DNA of 64,000 nt from assembly GCA_963805705.1 (NCBI GenBank), contig CAWDVH010000001.1:248001-312000 (forward strand), in the 5' to 3' direction. Within the stretch, counting starts at the first letter, position 1; each line of letters begins with the position of its first letter. Shown here in pieces: positions 51,846 through 60,971 of this stretch. A program made the translations under genes and the position numbers. The notes under the pieces are model-generated. The model saw only the letters and a list, made by a program, of their open reading frames with translations. It was not told the origin of the DNA and ran no database searches. The DNA is from CAWDVH01 sp963805705 (GTDB lineage Bacteria; Actinomycetota; Actinomycetes; Streptosporangiales; Streptosporangiaceae).

Positions 51846-53848
51846 CGGGAATCGCGGCCGGCGCCAGCCGGCCTGCCGACGGCGCGGCGCGGTCGTTTCC
51901 GCACCTATTCTCGCCGCTCCAGGTCGGCCCGGTCACCCTGAAGAACAGGATCGTCAACTCCGCGCACCAGACCGGGTTCGCCGCCGGCGGCCGGTACACC
52001 GACCAGCTGCTCGCCTATCACCAGGAGCGGGCTCGCGGCGGCGCTGGACTTATCGTGTCCCAGGCTACCTGCGTGACGCCGGAGTACCTGGACCTGTGGA
52101 ACGCAGATGACGAGATCATCGGCCAGTACCAGGCGCTCATGCAGATCGTCAGACCGCATGGCGCCCAGTACTTCGCCGAGCTGTGGCACCCCGGCCGCCA
52201 GAGCTATTACTCGGGGTCCGGCGTCGAGATCTACTACGCGCCCTCGCCGGTACCGCTCGACAGCTTCGGCACGCACTGGCGTGTCCCGCACGAGCTCGAG
52301 CCCGCTGCGATAAGGGAGATCATCGCCGCGTTTGGCGCGGCCGCGCGGCGCTGTCGCGAGGGCGGGCTGCCGGGCGTCGCTATTCATCTGGCCCACGGCA
52401 ATCTGGTCGAGCAGTTCATGTCACCACTGACCAATCACCGGACGGACGAGTGGGGCGGATCGCTGGAGAACCGGCTCCGCCTGGCGAGGGAGATACTGCT
52501 GGCCGTACGCGAGGCGATCGGTCCTGGCCTGGCGCTCGGCGCCCGTGTCACCGGCGCCGGGCTTGACTCCGGCGAGCCGGACGAGCTCGACATGCTGGAG
52601 ATGGCCGGGACGATCGACTCCTGGGGGCTGCTCGACTACTTCGACGTCACGATGGGGCACTACTCCGACGCCCTGAACACCGCGCGCAACATCCCCAACA
52701 TGACCTTCGAGCCCGGTCTGTGGGGACGCTACGGCAAGGGGATGAAGAATCTCGTCAGCGTTCCTGTCTTCCTCGTCGGCCGGATCAACCACCCGCAGGT
52801 GGCCGAGGACCTGATCGCGTCCGGCAGCTGCGACGCGGTGGTGATGGCGCGAGCCCTGATCGCCGATCCCTATCTGCCGGCCAAGGCCGCGGCCGGCCGG
52901 GTCCCGGAGATCCGGCCTTGCGTCGGGGCGATGAACTGCGTCAGCCACCTGACCCACGGCGACGGCATCCGCTGCATACACAATCCGGTCGTCAGCCGGG
53001 AGGGCGCGTGGGGCGGCGAGCTGCCGCCAGCGGTGGCCAGCCGCCGTGTTGTCGTGGTCGGCGGCGGGCCTGGCGGGATGGAATGCGCGCGGGTAGCCGC
53101 GGCCCGCGGGCATGAGGTGATCCTGCTTGAGCGCGGCCGGGCCCTGGGCGGGCAGGTCCGCGACGCGGCGAAGGGGCCAGGGCGCGCCGAGCTTGGCCAG
53201 ATCACCGAGTACCTGGCGGCGCGCTGCGCCGCGGCGGGCGTCGACGTCCGCCTGGCGACCGAGGCAACGGCCGGGAGCATCCGCGCGCTGCAGCCGGACG
53301 CCGTCGTCATCGCGACCGGCTCGCGCCTGCCCGCCGGGCACCTGCCCGCGGCCGGCCAGGAAGCCGCCCTCCCGCTCATCGATCCCATTGCGGCACTGAA
53401 CGGGACGGCGCAGGCCGGTCGCCGGGTCGTCGTGCTGGATGAGTTCGGCGACTGGCCGGGTATGAGCGTCGCGCATGCGCTGGCGGAGCGCGGATCGAAG
53501 GTGGAGCTCGTGACGCCGGTGATGTACCCGGGGATGGCACTCGAGCTGACCAACTGGCGGATCTGCTATGAGCAGCTCTCGGCTCTGGGCGTCGTCTTTC
53601 ACCCGGTCGCCGGCATCGCCGCCATCCGCGGGAACGACGTGGTGATCCGGCGCGGCTTCAGCCGGGCCGAGCACGTCATCGCCGGCGTCGACTCGATTGT
53701 CATGGTGCGGGTGCCAGTCGCGCAGGACAGCCTGTACGCACAGCTGGGCGACAGCACCTTCGAGGTGCATCTGGCCGGTGATGCGCTCGCGCCGCGCGGC
53801 ATCGAGGACGCGGTCTACGACGGGCAGCGCCTGGGGCGTGAGCTATGA
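51842..53848 (+). CDS. TMADH/dienoyl-CoA-reductase-like flavoprotein (OYE barrel plus FAD domain)
   Basis: A 668-residue two-part enzyme. The OYE (beta/alpha)8 barrel binds FMN (FSPLQVGPVTLKNRIVNSAH, then HLAHGNLVEQFMSPLTNHRT and GGSLENRLR), and a C-terminal FAD/NAD module follows (VVVVGGGPGGMECARVAAAR). The usual [4Fe-4S] motif CxGCNxC...C reads CVGAMNC...C: the second Cys is Ala, so the cluster may lack a ligand or not form. I recall a similar CVGA variant in N-methylproline-demethylase-type relatives, from memory only. It probably removes an N-methyl group or reduces an enoate. ATG 51842 overlaps LivF (ATGA). Confidence 0.85.
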   Translation: MTGIAAGASRPADGAARSFPHLFSPLQVGPVTLKNRIVNSAHQTGFAAGGRYTDQLLAYHQERARGGAGLIVSQATCVTPEYLDLWNADDEIIGQYQALMQIVRPHGAQYFAELWHPGRQSYYSGSGVEIYYAPSPVPLDSFGTHWRVPHELEPAAIREIIAAFGAAARRCREGGLPGVAIHLAHGNLVEQFMSPLTNHRTDEWGGSLENRLRLAREILLAVREAIGPGLALGARVTGAGLDSGEPDELDMLEMAGTIDSWGLLDYFDVTMGHYSDALNTARNIPNMTFEPGLWGRYGKGMKNLVSVPVFLVGRINHPQVAEDLIASGSCDAVVMARALIADPYLPAKAAAGRVPEIRPCVGAMNCVSHLTHGDGIRCIHNPVVSREGAWGGELPPAVASRRVVVVGGGPGGMECARVAAARGHEVILLERGRALGGQVRDAAKGPGRAELGQITEYLAARCAAAGVDVRLATEATAGSIRALQPDAVVIATGSRLPAGHLPAAGQEAALPLIDPIAALNGTAQAGRRVVVLDEFGDWPGMSVAHALAERGSKVELVTPVMYPGMALELTNWRICYEQLSALGVVFHPVAGIAAIRGNDVVIRRGFSRAEHVIAGVDSIVMVRVPVAQDSLYAQLGDSTFEVHLAGDALAPRGIEDAVYDGQRLGREL

Positions 53849-54657
53849 GCCCGGTCCAGCAGGCCGCTCGCCTGGCGGAGCGGTTTCGTCTCGACGGGCG
53901 CAACGCACTGGTCACCGGCGCCGGCCGGGGGATCGGCCAGGCTATCGCTGTCGGGCTGGCCGAGGCTGGCGCCAATGTTTGCGTTACCTCCCGGTCAGCG
54001 GGTGAGCTGGCGAAGACGTGCGAGAAGATCTCCGCGCTCGGGTGCCGGTCGGCCTCTGTCGTGGCCGACCTGCTGGACCCAGCGGGCATCGCCGCGATCG
54101 TGCCGGCGATGGTCGGCCAGTTCGGCTCGGTCGACATCCTGGTCAACAACGCCGGTCAGTCCAGGCTCAAGGACCCGTTCCCGGTCGTCTCGATGACCGA
54201 CTGGGAACGTCACTTGCGCCTGCTGCTCACCGTGCACGTGGCCCTCACCCAGCAGGCGGTGCGGTGGATGACCGGCGCCGGGCGGCCCGGCGTGATCGTG
54301 AACGTCTCGTCGATTTACGGGCTGGCCGGGGCACCGGGCGGCGAGAAGGATCTCGGTTCAGTCTCGTACTACACCGCGGCCAAGCACGGCCTGGTCGGCT
54401 TCACCAGGGCGCTGGCGATCGAGGTCGCGTCCGCCGGGATCCGGGTCAACGCGCTCTGTCCTGGCTGGGTGGATACCGCGATGAACCCGATCGGCCAGGC
54501 CGACCCGGCGTTCATCCAGCGCAACCTGGACCAGATCCCGATGGGGCGCTGGGCATCAGCGGATGAGATGGCCGGCCCGGCGCTCTTCCTGGCCAGTGAC
54601 GCCTCCTCGTTTATGACCGGACAGACGCTGGTGGTCGACGGCGGCCACCTTGCCTAA
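53845..54657 (+). CDS. SDR-family oxidoreductase
   Basis: A 270-residue classical SDR: TGAGRGIGQAIAVGLA (28-43), DILVNNAGQSRL, catalytic Ser in NVSSIYGL and Tyr-Lys in SYYTAAKHGLVG, then VNALCPGWVDTAM. It follows the OYE-like gene with an ATGA overlap, so it likely acts on the same pathway. Related proteins are gluconate 5-dehydrogenase or 3-oxoacyl reductase-like; the substrate is unknown. Confidence 0.9.
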   Translation: MSPVQQAARLAERFRLDGRNALVTGAGRGIGQAIAVGLAEAGANVCVTSRSAGELAKTCEKISALGCRSASVVADLLDPAGIAAIVPAMVGQFGSVDILVNNAGQSRLKDPFPVVSMTDWERHLRLLLTVHVALTQQAVRWMTGAGRPGVIVNVSSIYGLAGAPGGEKDLGSVSYYTAAKHGLVGFTRALAIEVASAGIRVNALCPGWVDTAMNPIGQADPAFIQRNLDQIPMGRWASADEMAGPALFLASDASSFMTGQTLVVDGGHLA

Positions 54658-54739
54658 GCCGTTGGGAATACCGCCCGGCACCACGCTGGCGCGGCCGAGC
54701 GGCCCGCTCCCAAGTGGGCCAGGAGATGGAGGGCTGACG

Positions 54740-55138
54740 ATGGCTGACGACGATGCGAGCGGCCGGGTGCTCCTGCTCAGGGAGGGCGATACGGCGTACG
54801 AGGGACTGGACGGCGTGCCGGGGATGGAACTGGCGCGCGTGATCACGACCCCGGCCACGACCGGCCTGGGCGGCGGCTTCTCCCGCTTCACCGGCCAGGC
54901 CGTGCTGGCCGACTGGACGCTGCGTTATGACGAGGTCTTCTACGTCATCGAGGGCGAGCTCGTCATCGAGTCTGCCGGGTGCGAGACAGTTCGCGGCGGC
55001 CCGGGCGAAGTCATCCTGATCCAGGCCGGCACCACGGTCACCTACCGCTCCGGGCCCGGCACCAAGGCCTTCTTCGTCCTGTACCCGCGGGACTGGGCGG
55101 ACCGTACTAGCGACAGCGACGACCAGGCAGCATCCTGA
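54740..55138 (+). CDS. Single-cupin protein, EutQ-like
   Basis: A 132-residue protein with one cupin domain: WTLRYDEVFYVIEGELVIES (about 57-76) and PGEVILIQAGTTVTYRSG (about 86-103). Metal ligands of the usual HxH...E...H motif are incomplete (Glu present, His largely absent), as in EutQ-type cupins. I chose ATG 54740 with GGAGG upstream; a longer reading from 54650 starts with TTG in the preceding gene. It may bind a pathway intermediate. Confidence 0.75.
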   Translation: MADDDASGRVLLLREGDTAYEGLDGVPGMELARVITTPATTGLGGGFSRFTGQAVLADWTLRYDEVFYVIEGELVIESAGCETVRGGPGEVILIQAGTTVTYRSGPGTKAFFVLYPRDWADRTSDSDDQAAS

Positions 55139-55154
55139 AATGAGAGAGGCCACC

Positions 55155-56333
55155 ATGACGCAGACCCGTGATCCGATGCTCCGAATCGAGTGGACCGATC
55201 CGGTTACCTCCCGCAAGGGCTATGCCGTCATCGACCGGCTGGTCGGCGGCATCGCCGGCGGCGGCACCCGGGTGCGGTCCGGGCTCACGCTCGCCGAGGT
55301 CGAGCGGCTGGCGAAGACCATGACTTACAAGTGCGGCGCCATGAACCTCGCGTCCGGCGGGGCGAAGGGGGGCATCGACTGTGACCCGCACTCGCCGGAG
55401 ATGCGGGGGATGCTGACCCGGTTCGTGACCGCGATGACGCCGATCCTGGACAGCTACTGGGCCACGGCCGAGGACATGGGCATTTCCCAGTCCGAGCTCG
55501 ATAGCGTTTTCAGCGATGTAGGACTCGACATGTCGGTCCATGCGGCGCTGAAAAAGACCGGCGACCCAGCAGCGGCGATGGACCGCGTGGTACGCGGGCT
55601 GGCGGTCGACGTCGAGGGCATCGGCCTGGCTGATGTCATCGGCGGGTACGGGGTGGCCGAGGCCGCGATGGCGGCGATCGAGCACCTGGGCCTGACCGCC
55701 GAGGGCACCAGCGCTGTCGTGCAGGGCTTCGGCTCGATGGGCGGCGCGAGCGCCCGGTATCTCCGCCGGCAGGGCGTGAAGGTCGTCGGGATCATCGACG
55801 GCAACGGCTGCATCGTCAACCCGGACGGGCTGGATGTCGAGGCGCTGCTGGCCGCCCGCAACGACCTCGGCGAGGTTGACCGCAGCGCGCTCCGGGAAGC
55901 CGACCGGCAGCTCGCGCTGGGCGACTGGCTCTCCATCGCGGCCGACATCATCGTGCCCGCGGCCGTCCCTGATTCCATCCGGGCCGACAACTGCGACCAG
56001 GTCACCGCGAAGCTGATCGTCGAGGCGGCCAACATCCCGACCACCGAGGAAGCACAGAGCAAGCTGCATGAGCGCGGGGTCATCGTCATCCCGGACTACG
56101 TGGCGAACTCCGGCGCCAACAGCTGGTGGTGGTGGACGCTGGCGGACGTCATCGGGGCGAGCGCGGACGAGTCGTTTGCGAAAGTAAGCGATGCCATGCG
56201 GGACACCGTGACCCGGCTGCTCGAGCTCGGCGTAGCGGAGGACCTCAACCCCCGCGAGGCGGCAGCCCGGATCGCCGAGGAGAACCTCGACCGGATCGCC
56301 GCGGAGACCGCCAGCGCGGGCGCCCAGACGTGA
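55155..56333 (+). CDS. Glu/Leu/Phe/Val dehydrogenase-family protein
   Basis: A 392-residue amino-acid dehydrogenase. The N-terminal domain has MTYKCGAMNLASGGAKGGID (catalytic Lys region), the GFGSMGG Rossmann loop is near 196, and IPDYVANSGANSWWWWTLAD is near 315. The four-Trp run is unusual for the family. It converts an L-amino acid and NAD(P)+ into a 2-oxo acid and ammonia. I chose ATG 55155 with GAGAGG six bases upstream. Its product would feed the 2-oxoacid dehydrogenase encoded just downstream. Confidence 0.87.
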   Translation: MTQTRDPMLRIEWTDPVTSRKGYAVIDRLVGGIAGGGTRVRSGLTLAEVERLAKTMTYKCGAMNLASGGAKGGIDCDPHSPEMRGMLTRFVTAMTPILDSYWATAEDMGISQSELDSVFSDVGLDMSVHAALKKTGDPAAAMDRVVRGLAVDVEGIGLADVIGGYGVAEAAMAAIEHLGLTAEGTSAVVQGFGSMGGASARYLRRQGVKVVGIIDGNGCIVNPDGLDVEALLAARNDLGEVDRSALREADRQLALGDWLSIAADIIVPAAVPDSIRADNCDQVTAKLIVEAANIPTTEEAQSKLHERGVIVIPDYVANSGANSWWWWTLADVIGASADESFAKVSDAMRDTVTRLLELGVAEDLNPREAAARIAEENLDRIAAETASAGAQT

Positions 56334-56364
56334 CCGGGCCGGATGCGGTGACGGGCGGAGCGGC

Positions 56365-57522
56365 GTGAGCGGGCGGGCCGGCGCCGTCGTCGTCGACACG
56401 GCGGTGATCGGCGGCGGCATCGCCGGAACGGCAGTTGCCTACTACCTGGCCCGCGGCGGTGCAGAGAGCGTCGCGATCTTCGAGCGGGACCAGCTAGCGA
56501 GCGGGGTTACCGCAGCGTCGTTCTCTGGCGTGCGCCAGCAGTTCTCCACCCCGCTGGAGATCGAGCTGTCCAAGCGCGGGCTGCGGTTCTGGAAGACCTG
56601 CGAGGCGCAGTTTGACTCACCGTGCCCGTTCCACCAGGTGGGCTACCTCTTCCTCACCGGCAAGCCCGGACTGCTCGCCAGGTTCGACGAGGCAGCGCAA
56701 CTGCAGAAAGCGCTCGGTGCCGGCCCGGTCCAGATGCTCGGTCCCGATGAGGTGCTCGCCGTCGCGCCGTACCTGGGGGACGAGGGGCTGGCCGGCGGCT
56801 GCTACACGCCGGAAGACGGCCGGGTCACCGCCACTGACGGCGTAGCGGCGCTGGCGAAAGGCGCGCGTGAGCTGGGCGTCAAAGTGCACACCCACTGGCC
56901 GGTTGACAGCATCGAGAAGGTGCCAGGCGGCTTCGTCTTGGCCGGGGCGGCCGGGCAGGCGCGGGCGCAGCGGGTGGTCGTCGCCGCCGGGATCTGGAGT
57001 CCGCAGCTGCTCACCCCGCTCGGCTTCTCGCTCGACGTGTACCCGATGAAGCTGCACTATGCCCTGACCGGCCCGGCGCTGACCGGAACCGTGGTCCCGC
57101 TCATCGTCGACTTCGATACTGGCCTGTGCATCGAGCGGGAAGGCCACGGCCTCGCGGTCACGATGCTGCTGCCCGAATTCCCGCCGGACTACGGCCAGCA
57201 GGAGATGCTGGCCGACTGGCACCAGGCGGCCACGGTCCGGGCCCCTGGCCTGATCGACCTGGGTATCTCGCACCTGCTGACGGCCACCGCTGACGGCGTC
57301 ACCGACGGCCACCCGAACGCTGGGCAGGTCGATGAGGACCTGTGGGTGATCGCCGGGTTCGCCGGGCACGGCGCCATGCACGGCCCGCCGGTGGCCGAGC
57401 TGCTGGCCCGGCAGATACTCGGCGACCCTGATCCTGACCTCGACATCTCCACCCTCGACCCGCTGCGGGCAGGCCATGCTCACGGTGCCGCGGAGTGGAT
57501 GGTCGCGCAGAAGAGAGACTGA
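56365..57522 (+). CDS. DAO-family FAD oxidoreductase (sarcosine oxidase beta/DadA-like)
   Basis: A 385-residue flavoenzyme: FAD loop VIGGGIAGTAVAYYLARGGA (14-33), SGVTAASFSGVRQQFSTPLE as the flavin-attachment-type segment, and IAGFAGHGAMHGPPVAELLA (about 329-348) at the FAD-binding C-terminus. Its style is that of the beta subunit of heterotetrameric sarcosine oxidase and of amino-acid dehydrogenases, without alpha, gamma or delta partners nearby. It starts at GTG 56365. It probably dealkylates or deaminates the imported substrate upstream of the oxoacid dehydrogenase. Confidence 0.83.
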   Translation: MSGRAGAVVVDTAVIGGGIAGTAVAYYLARGGAESVAIFERDQLASGVTAASFSGVRQQFSTPLEIELSKRGLRFWKTCEAQFDSPCPFHQVGYLFLTGKPGLLARFDEAAQLQKALGAGPVQMLGPDEVLAVAPYLGDEGLAGGCYTPEDGRVTATDGVAALAKGARELGVKVHTHWPVDSIEKVPGGFVLAGAAGQARAQRVVVAAGIWSPQLLTPLGFSLDVYPMKLHYALTGPALTGTVVPLIVDFDTGLCIEREGHGLAVTMLLPEFPPDYGQQEMLADWHQAATVRAPGLIDLGISHLLTATADGVTDGHPNAGQVDEDLWVIAGFAGHGAMHGPPVAELLARQILGDPDPDLDISTLDPLRAGHAHGAAEWMVAQKRD

Positions 57523-57571
57523 TGATGACTGCTGACCGCCGGGAAAGCTGCACGGGAAGGACCGGACGCCC

Positions 57572-58717
57572 ATGACCGACCTGCGCTCCGCTGCCGAGTA
57601 CGGCCCAGACGCCGGGACGGCCGGGGCCGCCGCGGCCGACATGATGGAAGGCGGCGCTGATGCTGACGCCTTCCGGATGCTCGACGCTGACGGCCGCCTG
57701 GCGGAGGGAATCGACCCAGGCCTGCCGGACGCCGAGATGGTGGAGAACTACCGGTGGATGGTGTTCTCCCGGATGCTCGACGAGCGCGCCACTAGCCTGC
57801 AGCGCCAGGGGCGACTCGGCACCTACTCGGCCGTGTACGGCCAGGAGGCCTCAGTCCTCGGGTCGTCGTTCGCCCTGGACCCGGCGCGGGACTGGATCAT
57901 TCCTCAGTACCGCGAGACGCCGGCCATCCTGCGGCATGGCTACCCGCTGACGACGTACTTGCTGTACCTGCTCGGCAATCCGCTTGGCGGCCAGCTTCCC
58001 GAGGGCGTGCGGGTGACCCCACTGCAGATCGCGCTGGCCGCGCAGCTCCCGCATGCCGTCGGGCTGGCTCTCGGGCTGAAGATGCAGCGCCTCGACGGGG
58101 TCGTCATGACGTACTGCGGCGACGGCGCCTCGTCGGAAGGCGATTTCCACGAGGCCTGCAACTTTGCGGGTGTCACCAGGGCACCGGTCATCTTCGTCCT
58201 GCAGAATAACGGCTACGCGATCTCCACGCCGCGATCGAAACAGACCGCTGCGGCCTCGTTCGCGTCTAGGGCCGAGGGGTACGGCTTCCCCGGCGAGCGG
58301 GTCGACGGGAACGATTTCCTGGCCGTCTACGACGTCGCGCGGCGCGCGGTGCAGCGGGCGCGCTCAGGCGGCGGCCCGTCACTGATCGAGACTCAGACCT
58401 ACCGCCTGTTCCCGCACAATACGGCCGATGACCAGAGCCGGTACGTGGCGCCCGAGGAACTAGCGGCCCGACGCCAGGCCGATCCGCTCCCCCGCTTCCA
58501 CGCCTACCTGGCCGGCCGTGGCCTGATCAGCGACGAGCAGGTCAGCCGGTGGCGCGAGGAGATCGACCAGGAGCTGGCCGAGGCGGTGGCGACCGCCGAG
58601 CGGCACCCCAAGCCGACGCCGGGCCAGCTGTTCGACTATGTCTACGCGCGGCCTCCCCGACGCTTGCAGCAGCAGCGCGATGATCTGACCGGTGGCACCG
58701 AGGGAGGCCGCTCATGA
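57572..58717 (+). CDS. 2-Oxoacid dehydrogenase E1 alpha (branched-chain type)
   Basis: A 381-residue E1 alpha subunit. The thiamine-diphosphate motif is YCGDGASSEGDFHEACNFAG, ending in QNNGYAISTP (about 185-220), and the GRLGTYSAVYGQEA segment (70-83) is typical of branched-chain/pyruvate E1 alpha of Gram-positive type. It decarboxylates a 2-oxo acid together with the E1 beta subunit encoded next (ATGA overlap). The N-terminal ~45 residues are Ala/Gly/Asp-rich and probably disordered. Branched-chain or aryl-oxoacid specificity is inferred from the adjacent amino-acid dehydrogenase and importer. Confidence 0.92.
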   Translation: MTDLRSAAEYGPDAGTAGAAAADMMEGGADADAFRMLDADGRLAEGIDPGLPDAEMVENYRWMVFSRMLDERATSLQRQGRLGTYSAVYGQEASVLGSSFALDPARDWIIPQYRETPAILRHGYPLTTYLLYLLGNPLGGQLPEGVRVTPLQIALAAQLPHAVGLALGLKMQRLDGVVMTYCGDGASSEGDFHEACNFAGVTRAPVIFVLQNNGYAISTPRSKQTAAASFASRAEGYGFPGERVDGNDFLAVYDVARRAVQRARSGGGPSLIETQTYRLFPHNTADDQSRYVAPEELAARRQADPLPRFHAYLAGRGLISDEQVSRWREEIDQELAEAVATAERHPKPTPGQLFDYVYARPPRRLQQQRDDLTGGTEGGRS

Positions 58718-59694
58718 CGGTCCTGACGATGGTCGAGGCGATCCACCAGGCGCTCGGGCAGGAGATGCAGCGCGACGAGCGCGTCATGATCCTGGGCGAG
58801 GACGTCGGCCGGCTGGGCGGGGTGTTCCGCGCCACCGACGGCCTGCAGAAGCGCTTCGGTGAGGAGCGCGTGTTTGACACGCCGCTGGCCGAGGCGGGGA
58901 TCGTCGGCGCCGCTGTGGGCCTGGCGATGAGCGGCATGCGGCCTATCGCCGAGGTGCAGTTCCTCGGCTTCGCCCATCAGGCCTTCCACCAGATCGCCGA
59001 TCAGGTAGCACGGTACGGCTTCCGATCGCAGGGCCGCTACCCGATGCACGTCACCATCCGCGCGCCGTTCGGCGGCGGCGTCCGCACGCCCGAACTGCAC
59101 TCCGATGCGCTGGAGGCGCAGTTCGTGCAGTGCTCCGGCCTGAAGATCGTCATGCCGGCCAGCGCCCGCGACGCTAAGGGCCTGTTGCTCGAGGCGATCA
59201 GAGACCCGGACCCCGTCCTGTTCCTGGAGCCGCTGCGGGGCTACCGGCTCGTCAAGGATGAGGTACCCGAGGAGGACTACACGGTGCCGTTCGGGCAGGC
59301 TCGCATCGTCAGGGATGGCACTGACGTGACGCTGATCGCCTGGAGTGCCGCGGTCCAGCTGTGCGAGCGCGCTGCCGTGCTCGCGGAGCAGGAGGGCATC
59401 TCCTGCCGGGTGGTCGACCTGCGCACGCTGGTGCCACTCGATGTCGAGACGCTGGCCCGCTGCGGGGAGGAGACCGGCCGGGTCGTCGTGGTCCACGAGG
59501 CTCCGTACACCTCGGGGTTCGGCGCCGAGGTCGCCGCCACCATCCAGGAGGAGGCGTTCTACTCGCTGGAGGCGCCGATCCTGCGGGTCACCGCACCCGA
59601 CACGCCGTATCCGCTGGCGGGCGCGGAAGAGTTCTACGTGCCCAGCGAGGAGCGGGTGCTCAAGGCAGTCCGCAAGACGCTGGCGTCGGCATGA
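58714..59694 (+). CDS. 2-Oxoacid dehydrogenase E1 beta
   Basis: A 326-residue E1 beta subunit with LGEDVGRLGGVFRATDGLQK (29-48), FDTPLAEAGIVGAAVGLAMS (53-72) and the C-terminal transketolase domain. It completes the E1 heterotetramer with the preceding gene product. The start overlaps the E1 alpha stop (ATGA) and its stop overlaps the E2 start (ATGA). Confidence 0.94.
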   Translation: MTVLTMVEAIHQALGQEMQRDERVMILGEDVGRLGGVFRATDGLQKRFGEERVFDTPLAEAGIVGAAVGLAMSGMRPIAEVQFLGFAHQAFHQIADQVARYGFRSQGRYPMHVTIRAPFGGGVRTPELHSDALEAQFVQCSGLKIVMPASARDAKGLLLEAIRDPDPVLFLEPLRGYRLVKDEVPEEDYTVPFGQARIVRDGTDVTLIAWSAAVQLCERAAVLAEQEGISCRVVDLRTLVPLDVETLARCGEETGRVVVVHEAPYTSGFGAEVAATIQEEAFYSLEAPILRVTAPDTPYPLAGAEEFYVPSEERVLKAVRKTLASA

Positions 59695-60971
59695 GCGTCG
59701 AGTTCCGGATGCCGGACATCGGGGAGGGCATCGCTGAGGTTGAGCTCCTCGAGTGGAACGTCGAGGTCGGGGCGGTGGTGCGCGAGTACGACACGCTGGC
59801 CACCATCCAGACCGACAAGTCGATCGTTGAGATGCCGAGCCCAGTCACCGGCCGGGTTACCCGGCTGGGAGTGCAGGCTGGAGACATGCTGCCCGTCGGC
59901 GACGTGCTCATTGTCTTCGACACCACTGACGATGCCGCGGCTGAGCCGGCCACGGCCGCCGATACCCGCGCCACTCCCGTGCACGCGGGCACCGCGGCGC
60001 CTGCCCCATCACCGGCGGACATGCCGGTAGGAGCGGACAGATCTGCCGCACGGCCCAAGGCATCCCCCGTCGTGCGCCGGCTGGCCCTGGACGAAGGTGT
60101 CGATCTGGCTCTGGTCAGTGGCACCGGGCCGGGCGGGCGCATCACCAGGGAAGACATCCAGCTCGCCGCGGCCGCCACGGCGCCCCAGGAGGAGACCTCC
60201 GGTGCGCTGGCCGCGCGGGACAGCAAGAGCCCGGCGGCCGGGCGCGGCGGAGTCGCCGAGCGTGACCTGCCGGACGAGCACGTCCCGCTGCGCGGCCTGC
60301 GCCGACAGATCGCGAAGAAGATGGCGGAGTCGTGGCGGAGCGTCCCGCACATCACCGACTGGCGGGAAACCGACGCGACCCAGCTCATCGAGGCACGGCG
60401 AGCGCTGATCGCGCACGCGCCCGCGGCGGCCGGGGCGCTCACCTATGTCCCGTTCTTCGTGAAGATCACAGCGATGGCGCTGCAGCACCATCCGCTCATG
60501 AACGCCTCCTTCGATGAGGAGGCGCAGGAGTACGTGCTGCACCGCCGGATCAATATCGGTATCGCCACGGCCGCTCCCGACGGCCTGCTCGTCCCGGTCG
60601 TGCGAGACGCAGACACCAAGACGATCATCGAGCTGGCCGATGAGATCAGTGAGCTGGTCGCGCTGGCTCGCGAGCGCAGGGCGTCCCGTGAGCAGCTGAC
60701 CGGGGGTACCTACACCGTGAACAACTTCGGCTCCATCGGCGGCCATATGGGGACGCCGATCATCCGCACGCCCGAGGTGGGCATCCTCGGATTCGGGCGG
60801 ATCGCCGACCGGGTCGTCGCGGTGGACGGCAGCCCGGTCGTCCGCAAGACGATCATGCTGTCATCGGTCGGTGATCACCGGCTGCATGACGGCGACACTC
60901 TCGGCGCATTCACTTCTGCGGTGGCGGAGCTGATCGAGCACCCGTACGCCCTGCTCGGCGAACTGCGCTGA
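59691..60971 (+). CDS. 2-Oxoacid dehydrogenase E2 (dihydrolipoyl acyltransferase)
   Basis: A 426-residue E2 with one lipoyl domain (MPDIGEGIAEVELLEWNVEV, lipoyl-Lys in IQTDKSIVEMPSP, about residue 43), an Ala/Pro-rich linker, a peripheral-subunit-binding domain (SPVVRRLALDEGVDLALVSG) and the catalytic domain ending in GDHRLHDGDTLGAF, with the HxxxDG active-site motif. It transfers the acyl group to CoA. I chose ATG 59691, overlapping the E1 beta stop. Confidence 0.94.
   Translation: MSVEFRMPDIGEGIAEVELLEWNVEVGAVVREYDTLATIQTDKSIVEMPSPVTGRVTRLGVQAGDMLPVGDVLIVFDTTDDAAAEPATAADTRATPVHAGTAAPAPSPADMPVGADRSAARPKASPVVRRLALDEGVDLALVSGTGPGGRITREDIQLAAAATAPQEETSGALAARDSKSPAAGRGGVAERDLPDEHVPLRGLRRQIAKKMAESWRSVPHITDWRETDATQLIEARRALIAHAPAAAGALTYVPFFVKITAMALQHHPLMNASFDEEAQEYVLHRRINIGIATAAPDGLLVPVVRDADTKTIIELADEISELVALARERRASREQLTGGTYTVNNFGSIGGHMGTPIIRTPEVGILGFGRIADRVVAVDGSPVVRKTIMLSSVGDHRLHDGDTLGAFTSAVAELIEHPYALLGELR

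Noticed and set aside
54650..54739. TTG start for the cupin gene
   Set aside because: It lies within the end of the SDR gene, and ATG 54740 has a clear GGAGG ribosome site.
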